16,967 nucleotides of DNA from CAZXDS01 sp964639525 (GTDB lineage: Bacteria; Bacteroidota; Ignavibacteria; Ignavibacteriales; Melioribacteraceae), in assembly GCA_964639525.1 (NCBI GenBank), contig CAZXDS010000057.1:1-16967 (forward strand), in the 5' to 3' direction. Of this stretch, positions 1 through 6,600 are shown in pieces. A model generated the notes under the pieces. It was not told the origin of the DNA, searched no databases, and saw nothing but the letters and a program-made list of their open reading frames with translations. The number at the start of each line of letters is the position of its first letter. Positions within the stretch are counted from its first letter, which is position 1. The position numbers were made by a program, and so were the translations under genes.

Positions 1-340
1 ATTCATCCGAAACTACTTGTGTGTTAAGTGCTATCTGTTCTAAAATAGATGAAACAGTTAAACATCTATTCATACTTCCGGCAAACACAACGGACTTCCC
101 TTTTACGTGAACTTCAAAAGCATAACCGCGTGCTTCTTCATACGAACAATGAACTGCTTTAATTAATTGAAGAATCACTTCATCGAAAGAATGCCAGTCA
201 TCATTATACAAAACAACTTTAAATGGAAGTCCGATATCCGTATCAGCAGCAACTTCTTCTTCAAAGAATTCGTTCGGATTATTTTGCGCAAGTGCGTACT
301 TAATATTCGGTTCTAATATATTCAGTGTAATCTTAGTCAT
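1..340 (-). CDS. clpS: ClpS-family adaptor of the Clp protease (3'-truncated by window edge)
   Basis: The gene reads leftward from an ATG at 340-338, and 113 codons are visible with no stop, so the last few residues lie outside the window. I translated it by hand. It has a variable acidic N-terminal tail of about 38 residues, then the ClpS core with FKVVLYNDDWHSFDEVI, a mid-domain C-S-Y-E-E-A helix, and EVHVKGKSVVFAG. ClpS binds destabilising N-terminal residues and delivers such proteins to ClpA or ClpC with ClpP. The N-D-D motif and the histidine of the E-V-H-x-K-G-K strand match the residues that hold the substrate amino terminus in E. coli ClpS. The gene is divergent from etfB across a 192-bp AT-rich gap. 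I saw no strong ribosome binding site and no clear promoter for it. Whether its partner is ClpA or ClpC cannot be told from here. Confidence 0.9.
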   Translation of the reverse strand, partial: MTKITLNILEPNIKYALAQNNPNEFFEEEVAADTDIGLPFKVVLYNDDWHSFDEVILQLIKAVHCSYEEARGYAFEVHVKGKSVVFAGSMNRCLTVSSILEQIALNTQVVSDE

Positions 341-487
341 TTATTTTTATTTTAGAAACTTTAATTTTTACAACCGCAACTAATTTTAATCTATGATTTA
401 CGTAAAAATAAAAAACAAAAATTTCTGAAACAAATAGTTGGTTAATGCTTATAACATATCAAATAAAAATCAATATTTTTATTTTGT

Positions 488-495
488 TATATTTG
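488..495 (+). promoter_or_regulatory. Candidate Bacteroidota-type -7 element upstream of etfB
   Basis: TATATTTG fits the TAnnTTTG core of primary-sigma promoters described in Bacteroidota. It sits 38 bp before the chosen etfB start, within a very AT-rich divergent spacer. I do not see a matching TTTG -33 element at the right distance, so this rests on the core alone. The same octamer occurs upstream of the 15783 gene. Confidence 0.45.
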
Positions 496-523
496 TAAGA
501 CTAAATAAAAAATGCTTAAATAC

Positions 524-528
524 GGAGG
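524..528 (+). promoter_or_regulatory. Shine-Dalgarno GGAGG that fixes the etfB start
   Basis: GGAGG lies 4 bases before the ATG at 533 and inside the longer open frame beginning at 512. It therefore selects 533 over 512. The resulting protein begins MKIAVCTNHVPDT, the usual EtfB opening. Confidence 0.8.
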
Positions 529-532
529 TAAA

Positions 533-1285
533 ATGAAAATTGCAGTATGCACTAATCACGTTCCGGATACAGCTACCAAAGTAATGATAGGTGCAGATGG
601 AAAAACCATCGAGCCAAAAGATGTTACTTATGTTGTTAACCCTTACGATGAATATGCAATTGAAGAAGCTTTAAAAGCAAAAGAACAATTTGGTGATGAT
701 TCCAGCGTTGTTGTTATAAGCCTTGGAACTGATGCTAACAAAGAAAGTATTAGAAAATCTCTCGCAATGGGAGTTGACAGCGGTGTATTACTGAAAGATG
801 AATCGCAAAGAGATTCTTTGAGTGTAGCAAAAGCACTTGCCGAAGAAATTAAAATACAAGATGCTAAACTTGTTTTTTTTGGCAAACAATCGGTTGATTA
901 TGATAACGGAGTTGTAGGCCAAATGACTGCTGAGTTGTTAGGCTATAATTGCATTACTGTTGCTGTTGATTTTAAAATTGACGGAGACAAAATAACTGCC
1001 GAAAGAGAAGTTGAAGGCGGGAAAGAAATTTTAGAAACATCACTACCTTGTATTATTACTGCACAAAAAGGACTAAACGAACCGCGTTATGCCTCGTTAA
1101 AAGGAATTATGCAGGCTAAAAGAAAAACAATTGAAGAAAAAGATGCGACGGTTGCAGCTAATACAACAGAAGTTGTTCAAATGAAAAAACCGGCTGCTAA
1201 AGCTCCGGGTAAAATTGTTGGTGAAGGACCGGAAGCGGTTCCTGAATTAATTCGTTTATTAAAAGAAGAAGCTAAAGTAATTTAA
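533..1285 (+). CDS. etfB: Electron transfer flavoprotein, beta subunit
   Basis: This encodes a 250-residue EtfB, the usual family length. It is the AMP-binding small subunit of the ETF heterodimer, which passes electrons from acyl-CoA and other flavin dehydrogenases to ETF:quinone oxidoreductase. Visible signatures are the N-terminal MKIAVCTNHVPDT, the N-P-Y-D-E-Y-A-I-E-E-A stretch near residue 36, and the C-terminal family signature with LPCIITAQKGLNEPRYASL followed by K-G-I-M-Q-A-K-R-K. An in-frame ATG at 512 would add seven residues, but the GGAGG at 524-528 supports 533. The stop is 11 bases from the etfA start, so the two are almost certainly one transcript. No dehydrogenase or bifurcating partner is next to it, so I read it as a general respiratory ETF; a specialised electron-bifurcating role cannot be excluded. 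Confidence 0.95.
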   Translation: MKIAVCTNHVPDTATKVMIGADGKTIEPKDVTYVVNPYDEYAIEEALKAKEQFGDDSSVVVISLGTDANKESIRKSLAMGVDSGVLLKDESQRDSLSVAKALAEEIKIQDAKLVFFGKQSVDYDNGVVGQMTAELLGYNCITVAVDFKIDGDKITAEREVEGGKEILETSLPCIITAQKGLNEPRYASLKGIMQAKRKTIEEKDATVAANTTEVVQMKKPAAKAPGKIVGEGPEAVPELIRLLKEEAKVI

Positions 1286-1296
1286 AGAGGAATAAT

Positions 1297-2259
1297 ATGG
1301 CAAACAAAATATTAGTATTTCTCGAACAGAGAAACGGACAAATTAAGAAAGCTTCTTTTGAAGCTGCAAAAGTTGGTGCAGATATGGCTTCTTCATTAGG
1401 CGGAGAAGTTGAGGCTGTTGTTATTGGTAATGATGTTGCTGAAACCGAAAAAATTGGTAATTTCGGTATTGCAAAAGTTACGCATCTAAAAAATTCCGAA
1501 CTTGGATTGTATTCACCAAGTGCATACACGGAACTTGTAAACAATTTTATTTCAGAAAACGGATTTGATGTTCTGCTGACTGCCAATACTTCACTCGGCA
1601 AGGATTTGGCACCGAGAGTAAGTGTAAGTTTGGATACTTCCCCTGTTATGGATTGTGTTGCTTTTAATTATGACGGCGGTGTAACAGCTACAAGACCTGT
1701 TTACGCGGGCAAAGCAATGCTTGAGGTAAAAGTAACGAGCGACAATAAAGTATTCACAATTCGCCCGAATGTTTTTAGTACCGGAGAACCAGGCTCGGAT
1801 ACTGCAAGTGTAACTGTTATTGATGCAACACCTACTAACTTTGGAACTAAAGTAATTGAAGAACAAAAAGCCGGTGGTAAATTAGATGTTGCCGAAGCAG
1901 AGATTATTGTTTCCGGTGGAAGAGGCTGGAAAGCTGCCGAGAACTTCAGCACTGTAGAAGAACTTGCTGATTTACTTGGTGCAGCCGTTGGTGCTTCAAG
2001 AGCAGTTGTCGATGCCGGTTGGAGACCTCATGCTGAACAAGTTGGTCAAACCGGCAAAACAGTTTCACCAAATCTGTATTTCGCTCTTGCTATTTCCGGA
2101 GCAATTCAGCATATAGCAGGAATGCGGTCTTCAAAATTTATTGTAGCTGTAAATAAAGATAAAGATGCCCCCATATTTCAACTTGCTGATTATGGAATTA
2201 TCGGGGATGTTTTTGAAGTTGTTCCCGCAATAATTGAAGAAATTAAAAAAGTTAGTTAA
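1297..2259 (+). CDS. etfA: Electron transfer flavoprotein, alpha subunit
   Basis: This encodes a 320-residue EtfA, the FAD-carrying partner of EtfB. The N-terminal domain (about 1-190) has the Rossmann-like ETF fold. The C-terminal FAD domain is strongly conserved: VSGGRG at 205-210, the R-A-V-V-D-A-G-W-R-P segment at 235-244, Q-V-G-Q-T-G-K at 248-254, and the family signature LYFALAISGAIQHIAGM at 260-276 followed by INKD-like V-N-K-D and A-P-I-F-Q-L-A-D-Y-G. A GAGG at 1287-1290, six bases before the ATG, gives good initiation. It is translated directly after etfB. No ferredoxin-like N-terminal extension, seen in some EtfA proteins, is present. Confidence 0.96.
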   Translation: MANKILVFLEQRNGQIKKASFEAAKVGADMASSLGGEVEAVVIGNDVAETEKIGNFGIAKVTHLKNSELGLYSPSAYTELVNNFISENGFDVLLTANTSLGKDLAPRVSVSLDTSPVMDCVAFNYDGGVTATRPVYAGKAMLEVKVTSDNKVFTIRPNVFSTGEPGSDTASVTVIDATPTNFGTKVIEEQKAGGKLDVAEAEIIVSGGRGWKAAENFSTVEELADLLGAAVGASRAVVDAGWRPHAEQVGQTGKTVSPNLYFALAISGAIQHIAGMRSSKFIVAVNKDKDAPIFQLADYGIIGDVFEVVPAIIEEIKKVS

Positions 2260-2277
2260 TTAAAATTATTGGGTTTT

Positions 2278-2347
2278 GGAATAGCGGGATGTAAATTTTT
2301 AATATTTTAATTGTTAAAGTTTATTCACGCTATTCCGATTCCTTTTT
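2278..2347 (+). terminator. Inverted repeat after etfA, possible terminator
   Basis: GGAATAGCG at 2278-2286 is matched perfectly by CGCTATTCC at 2328-2336, with a 41-base AT-rich loop and T5 at 2343-2347. A nine-pair stem so soon after the etfA stop suggests a transcript end. The long loop and the six-base gap before the T run make it an atypical intrinsic terminator. It could instead be a structured leader of the 2383 gene. Confidence 0.4.
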
Positions 2348-2382
2348 AATAACAAAAATGTAAATAAAAGAAGGGTGTTAAA

Positions 2383-2979
2383 TTGACTAAAGTTCAAGTC
2401 GATATAATGGGTTTGTCTTCAAGTCCTTCAAGCGGCGGTGCGTATGCTCTTTTGCTTAAAGAAACTTTCGGAGTACGCAGGCTGCCGATAATAATAGGTG
2501 GATTTGAGGCTCAATCAATTGCACTTGAATTGGAAGGGATAAAACCCCCTCGTCCATTAACTCACGATTTAACCAAGAATATTATTGACCATCTTGGCGC
2601 CACTGTTGTTGAAGTATTAATCAGCGAACTAAGAGAAAACACATACTACGCAATAATTAAACTTGATGTTTCATCATTAACAACAGATATTGATTCCCGC
2701 CCGAGTGATGCAATTGCAATTGCTGTTAGAACCGGAGCACCAATTTATGTAAATGAGAAAGTAATGCAGCAAGGTGGATTTAAACCTTCAAGTGAGAGTA
2801 ACGCTCCGAATAATACTGTAGATATCAATATGGTTGATCTTGAAAGTGAAACACGGACTAAAGAAACAAGAGTTGCAGACTTACAAAGTAAGCTAAGAGA
2901 AGCAATAGAAAAAGAAGACTATGAGCGTGCTGCTATTATTCGGGATAAAATAAATAGGCTTACAAAAGAGACTAATTAA
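2383..2979 (+). CDS. Bifunctional nuclease (DUF151) domain protein with C-terminal UVR motif
   Basis: The 198-residue product starts at a TTG (2383), preceded by an aAGGGTG-type ribosome site at about 2372-2377. The first ATG, at codon 9, would cut into the first strand of the domain, so TTG is preferred. Residues 1-130 are the bifunctional nuclease family domain: L-P-I-I-I-G-G-F-E-A-Q-S-I-A-L-E-L-E at 34-51, KPPRPLTHDL at 54-63, and DSRPSDAIAIAVRTGAPI at 104-121. Residues 163-197 form a UvrB/UvrC-type UVR helical pair (L-Q-x-K-L-R-E-A-I-E-x-E-D-Y-E-R-A-A-x-I-R-D-x-I). A plant relative has been reported to have RNase and DNase activity; the bacterial role is not settled. The UVR motif suggests protein-protein contact, as in UvrB-UvrC or Clp adaptors. 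It lies 123 bp after etfA and converges on the DUF2851 gene. Confidence 0.88.
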   Translation: MTKVQVDIMGLSSSPSSGGAYALLLKETFGVRRLPIIIGGFEAQSIALELEGIKPPRPLTHDLTKNIIDHLGATVVEVLISELRENTYYAIIKLDVSSLTTDIDSRPSDAIAIAVRTGAPIYVNEKVMQQGGFKPSSESNAPNNTVDINMVDLESETRTKETRVADLQSKLREAIEKEDYERAAIIRDKINRLTKETN

Positions 2980-2998
2980 AGGCATGTAATTTAGAACA

Positions 2999-3046
2999 AG
3001 ATTATTAATTCTATTTCTCCTATCAAGAATATAATTAAACTAATCT
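2999..3046. repeat. AT-rich inverted repeat between convergent genes
   Basis: AGATTA (2999-3004) pairs with TAATCT (3041-3046), and TTAATT (3005-3010) with AATTAA (3033-3038), leaving a two-base bulge and a 22-base loop. It sits where the rightward 2383 gene and the leftward DUF2851 gene end, overlapping the latter's stop codon. It could help end both transcripts, but there is no T run on either side and the stem is AT-rich, so it may be chance. Confidence 0.25.
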
Positions 3047-4368
3047 TCTCCAAAAACTACTTTCCCAATTTCGCATTCATTACATTTTTGTTTTGTACAA
3101 TAATTTCTGTATAAATGAATCATTCCTTGAGCAAATAACGTTTTATGAGCATATTTCTGTAAACTCAAACTCTCCGCAATATTCCTTTCGATTTTATTAT
3201 CACCTTTTTGTGTAAATATATTATAAACTCGAAGTATCTTTTTAGAAAGATATTCCTTGCCAAATACATCAAAATAAACTGAGAAAAATGGGAAAATTAC
3301 ATTTGTTAAAATTTCGTCTGCTCTTGATACTCCAACAAAATAATTAATTTTTGCTTCTGTTGTTTTGTCAAACACATAATGGTTTCGCCAATAACCATCG
3401 GCTTTAATAATAAAAAAAGACCGGAGTGAATTAATTAATATTTCGGGTTTTCGTATCTCTGTAATTTTTTTGATTATTATGCTGATGGAATTATATGTTA
3501 CAAGTGAGTCTAAGAAAACAATGCCGCCCATAATTCGAATTGTTGGAAAATTTGGAGGGCGCTGTTTAAAAAAATGCCAATCTGTTTCGTCCAAATATTC
3601 ACCTGTATATTGTTGTTTAATCTCCTCAAATCTATCAAATAATTTTCTTGTATAATCTGAAATATCCTCGTTAGGTAAATTTTTAACTTCCGGCAATAGT
3701 CCACTAACCTTGTACAAAACAGCTTCTGCAACATCACTGAAATTATTATTGTCAGTTACAGATTTTAAAAAAGCCAAATCGGCATATTGCGCAAGTTTTA
3801 CCATCGGAACTTTATTCTGNNNNNNNNNNNNNNNNNNNNNNNNNNNNNNNNNNNNNNNNNNNNNNNNNNNNNNNNNNNNNNNNNNNNNNNNNNNNNNNNN
3901 NNNNNNNNNNNNNNNNNNNGCTTCATAGCTGCACCGCAGTAAGTTTTTATTTTCCTTAATATTTCTATTCTCATTAAAACTTTTAAGGTCAATTAATGAA
4001 CTGTCAATTTTTTCGGCAATTACAAGAATAGGAATTTTTCTACCGTCACTTGAATAGACGTAACTTTGATGGAATTTATTAAATAAACATACATGAAGAA
4101 TTACTTTATTATAACGCTTATTTATGTTGTGCCCGTGAATCTTCCAATCTTTGTAATCAATATCAATTTCAACATCGCCTACATACGAAAGATTGCCAAT
4201 TCTAATTCTTGCGTTTAAAAAATCCGGTCCTGCTTGATTTATGTTGAGATGTCCGGGACTAATAATTTCAATTTCGTCTCCACTAATTGTCTGTAGTGAT
4301 TTACTGAATTGATTATGAGACCAAATTTCGTAGAGTGCTTTTTCCGGAATGCGACTTGAGTCCGGCAT
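3040..4368 (-). CDS. DUF2851 family protein (interrupted by assembly gap)
   Basis: This is a DUF2851 protein of unknown function, a family typical of Bacteroidota and relatives. N-terminal family features are A-L-Y-E-I-W-x-H-N-Q, ISPGHLNINQAGPDFLNARI with V-G-D-V-E-I-D-I following, and D-W-x-x-H-x-H-x-x-x-x-x-Y-x-x-V-I-L-H-V. C-terminal ones are the R-P-P-N-F-P-T-I-R-I block and an ending with Y-C-x4-C-x2-C-E-I-G. I place the start at the ATG 4368-4366 because a GGAG (minus strand, 4378-4375) lies six bases upstream. A TTG at 4398 would add ten residues with no family support. The 100-N run removes part of the middle, so the 442-residue length is only nominal. Frame continuity over the gap is fortuitous or correct, but it cannot be proven. 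The cysteine cluster could bind metal, though only three cysteines are grouped there. The gene follows pyrF after 92 bp. Confidence 0.85.
   Translation of the reverse strand: MPDSSRIPEKALYEIWSHNQFSKSLQTISGDEIEIISPGHLNINQAGPDFLNARIRIGNLSYVGDVEIDIDYKDWKIHGHNINKRYNKVILHVCLFNKFHQSYVYSSDGRKIPILVIAEKIDSSLIDLKSFNENRNIKENKNLLRCSYEXXXXXXXXXXXXXXXXXXXXXXXXXXXXXXXXXXQNKVPMVKLAQYADLAFLKSVTDNNNFSDVAEAVLYKVSGLLPEVKNLPNEDISDYTRKLFDRFEEIKQQYTGEYLDETDWHFFKQRPPNFPTIRIMGGIVFLDSLVTYNSISIIIKKITEIRKPEILINSLRSFFIIKADGYWRNHYVFDKTTEAKINYFVGVSRADEILTNVIFPFFSVYFDVFGKEYLSKKILRVYNIFTQKGDNKIERNIAESLSLQKYAHKTLFAQGMIHLYRNYCTKQKCNECEIGKVVFGED
3820..3919. other. Assembly gap of 100 N
   Basis: There are exactly 100 unknown bases, the conventional placeholder for a scaffold gap of unknown size. 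It lies inside the DUF2851 gene. From memory, family members have more than 33 residues between the flanking blocks, so the true gap may be longer than 100 bases. Confidence 0.97.
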
Positions 4369-4374
4369 AATATT

Positions 4375-4378
4375 CTCC
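4375..4378 (-). promoter_or_regulatory. Shine-Dalgarno GGAG deciding the DUF2851 start
   Basis: GGAG on the minus strand lies six bases before the ATG at 4368. It supports that start against the upstream TTG at 4398. Confidence 0.7.
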
Positions 4379-4460
4379 GCTTTGATTCTTTCTGACAAGC
4401 AGAAGCAAAAATAATCTAACAGTTATTTTGTTCTTAAATATATTTTCTAGTAAAATTAAC

Positions 4461-5273
4461 TTAACTATCTAAGTTTGAAAAAACAATATGATTATAATTA
4501 AGAAGTTTTTTCCGAACAGCATACATAAACTCTTTATCGTTTCCGGCATAAATTAAACTGCGGCTAACATTGATTAAAAAATTATTGTTTTTATATGTTT
4601 TAAATGTTCTTACTATTTCGCTTAAATCACCACCTTGCGCACCAACACCCGGTAAAAGAACAAATAATTTATTGAATTTTTCAATATTATTTTTTAGTTC
4701 TTCAATGTTTGTAGCACCAAATACTATTCCGAGGTTATTTGACTTATTCCATTCATTACATTTGTTAATTACATTTTGATATAGAAAAGTTCCGTCCTTC
4801 AACATCTGTTTTTCAAAATCTGAAGATGTTAAATTTGACGTTAAGGCAAGAATAAAACTAATTTTTTCCGAATAACTTTGAAACGGCTCAATCGAATCTA
4901 AGCCCATATATGGGCTTAGAGTAACCGCATCAAAATTAAAATGCTCAAAAACAGATTTAGCGTACATTGTGGAAGTATTTCCAATATCTCCGCGTTTTGC
5001 ATCGGCAATAGTTAAAATATCATTAGGAATAATCTCCAGTGTTTTTTCCAAAGTTTTCCAGCCTTTGATTCCCGAAGCTTCATAAAATGCAAAATTTAAT
5101 TTGAATGCTACCGTAATATCTTTTGTGGCTTCGATTATTTTTTTATTAAATTCAAATACAGGGTCATCATATTTTAACAAATACGAAGGTATTTTTTTTA
5201 TATCTGAATCCAAACCGACGCAAATATGCAGGCGAGCATCTAATTTTTTAGTTAATTTTTCAGAGGATGTCAT
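4461..5273 (-). CDS. pyrF: Orotidine 5'-phosphate decarboxylase (group 2)
   Basis: PyrF decarboxylates OMP to UMP, the last step of de novo pyrimidine synthesis. The 270-residue length and motifs fit the longer group-2 subfamily rather than the roughly 230-residue E. coli type. Visible elements are the first-strand C-V-G-L-D-S-D (D22), V-A-F-K-L-N (K58), the catalytic D91-A-K93-R-G-D96-I-G-N-T signature, and the phosphate-binding L-P-G-V-G-A-Q-G-G-D segment. The start is the ATG at 5273. A GGAAAG just upstream is a weak, closely spaced ribosome site. The gene lies 97 bp after rodA and 92 bp before DUF2851, all on the same strand. No other pyrimidine gene is present, so it is likely a lone pyr gene at the end of the cell-shape transcript or with its own unseen promoter. 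Confidence 0.95.
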   Translation of the reverse strand: MTSSEKLTKKLDARLHICVGLDSDIKKIPSYLLKYDDPVFEFNKKIIEATKDITVAFKLNFAFYEASGIKGWKTLEKTLEIIPNDILTIADAKRGDIGNTSTMYAKSVFEHFNFDAVTLSPYMGLDSIEPFQSYSEKISFILALTSNLTSSDFEKQMLKDGTFLYQNVINKCNEWNKSNNLGIVFGATNIEELKNNIEKFNKLFVLLPGVGAQGGDLSEIVRTFKTYKNNNFLINVSRSLIYAGNDKEFMYAVRKKLLNYNHIVFSNLDS

Positions 5274-5370
5274 AACTTTCCGTGTGATTGATTATTTCAA
5301 ATAATTGTGTTTAATATTACTCAATTATACTATTCGAAAAATACAAAATAGTAAGGAAATAAATTCCAAA

Positions 5371-6600
5371 TTAAACGTGTTGTTTTCTGTTGCGATAAAT
5401 ATTAAATATAATCCCAAGCATAATTAGATTAGCGAGTAATGAACTGCCTCCGTAACTCATAAACGGTAATGGCACGCCAATTACAGGAGTAATTCCAAGA
5501 TTCATTCCGATATTAATAGCAAAATGTACAAACATAAGGGAAAGAATTCCAATTATAATTCCACTACGAAATCTATTTTTGATAGTTGACGCTAATTGGA
5601 GTAACCTCAAGAAAATAATCAGATAAAGAACAATTACAAACACGCTGCCAATAAATCCAAACTCCTCGCCAATAACGCAATAAATAAAATCCGTCCATTG
5701 TTCAGGAATAAATCGTAACTGTGTTTGGTTACCATGCAAAAATCCTTTGCCGAGAAATCCACCCGAACCGATAGCAACTTTTGCCTGCAGAGCATTATAT
5801 CCGGCACCGAGCGGATCTGAACCCGGGTTAATAAAAGTCATTATCCTATTCTGTTGATGTGGGCGCAATAATTTAAATCCGTAATTAAAAACAAAACCCG
5901 AAGCAAGATTAATAATAAATATTGTCGCACTATTGAACAAATCTTTTTTAAATAAATAAAGAGCCGTAACTATCAAGGACAGTTCAATTATAAAAGGGAT
6001 AGTTCCAAACATTGAAGCAACCAGTGAAAATACAGGGGAAAGGACAACAAACATTCCAAACAGGCTAATTCCACTCCAAAAAATAACCGCTAGAGTAATA
6101 ATTATAAAAATTATTGCAGTACCTAAATCCGGCTCCATTAAAATTAAAAATACGGGAATCATCCCGAGAAGCAAAGCTCCGCCAATTTGCTTTAAATTAT
6201 TAATATCTTTTCTCTCAATATTTAGCCAATAGGACAAATATAATATCAGACCGATTTTGGCAAATTCCGAAGGTTGGAAACCAACAGGACCGATACTAAC
6301 CCAACTTTTGGCGCCATAAACAGTTTTTCCGAAAACAATCACAGAGAGGAGCAACAAAACTGAAAATAAATATGATGGCAAAGATAAAATCCTAATTGAT
6401 TGTTGCGGTACTAAATATATTATAAAAAATACTGCAATTGAAAATACAGAAGCAACTACTTGTCTTTGAAAATTTCCGGAAACCACAGGATTATTTGCTG
6501 TAGATGAATAAATTGCAGCCAATCCCAACATAATCAATCCAATTACAGGAATGAATAGTATTAAATCAAATTTATCTTGGGGATTATAATTTATCCGCAT
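5371..6600 (-). CDS. rodA: RodA, SEDS peptidoglycan glycosyltransferase
   Basis: RodA is the elongasome SEDS glycosyltransferase that polymerises lipid II, paired with PBP2. The 409-residue protein is strongly hydrophobic, with about ten membrane segments. SEDS signatures seen are G-A-x-S-W-x-x-I-G-P-x-G-F-Q-P-S-E-F-A-K at 96-115, E-P-D-L-G-T-A at 156-162, and RFIPEQWTDFIYCVIGEEFG at 296-315. The last includes the catalytic aspartate D304 expected from the family. The Q-P-S-E-F form and the FIPE-x-x-T-D-F block, together with the adjacent mrdA, mark RodA rather than FtsW. Its ATG at 6600 lies inside the end of mrdA with a 17-base overlap, so translation is probably coupled. It is the last gene of the contiguous mreC-mreD-mrdA-rodA run. 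Confidence 0.96.
   Translation of the reverse strand: MRINYNPQDKFDLILFIPVIGLIMLGLAAIYSSTANNPVVSGNFQRQVVASVFSIAVFFIIYLVPQQSIRILSLPSYLFSVLLLLSVIVFGKTVYGAKSWVSIGPVGFQPSEFAKIGLILYLSYWLNIERKDINNLKQIGGALLLGMIPVFLILMEPDLGTAIIFIIITLAVIFWSGISLFGMFVVLSPVFSLVASMFGTIPFIIELSLIVTALYLFKKDLFNSATIFIINLASGFVFNYGFKLLRPHQQNRIMTFINPGSDPLGAGYNALQAKVAIGSGGFLGKGFLHGNQTQLRFIPEQWTDFIYCVIGEEFGFIGSVFVIVLYLIIFLRLLQLASTIKNRFRSGIIIGILSLMFVHFAINIGMNLGITPVIGVPLPFMSYGGSSLLANLIMLGIIFNIYRNRKQHV

Noticed and set aside
512..532. Upstream ATG that would lengthen EtfB by seven residues
   Set aside because: A GGAGG sits inside this stretch and points to the ATG at 533, where the conserved EtfB N-terminus begins.
1272..1952. Leftward open frames opposite etfA
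   Set aside because: They lie on the reverse of a conserved gene, have no ribosome site, and their products resemble nothing.
4369..4398. TTG start adding ten residues to the DUF2851 protein
   Set aside because: The ATG at 4368 has a GGAG six bases upstream, and the added residues match no family feature.
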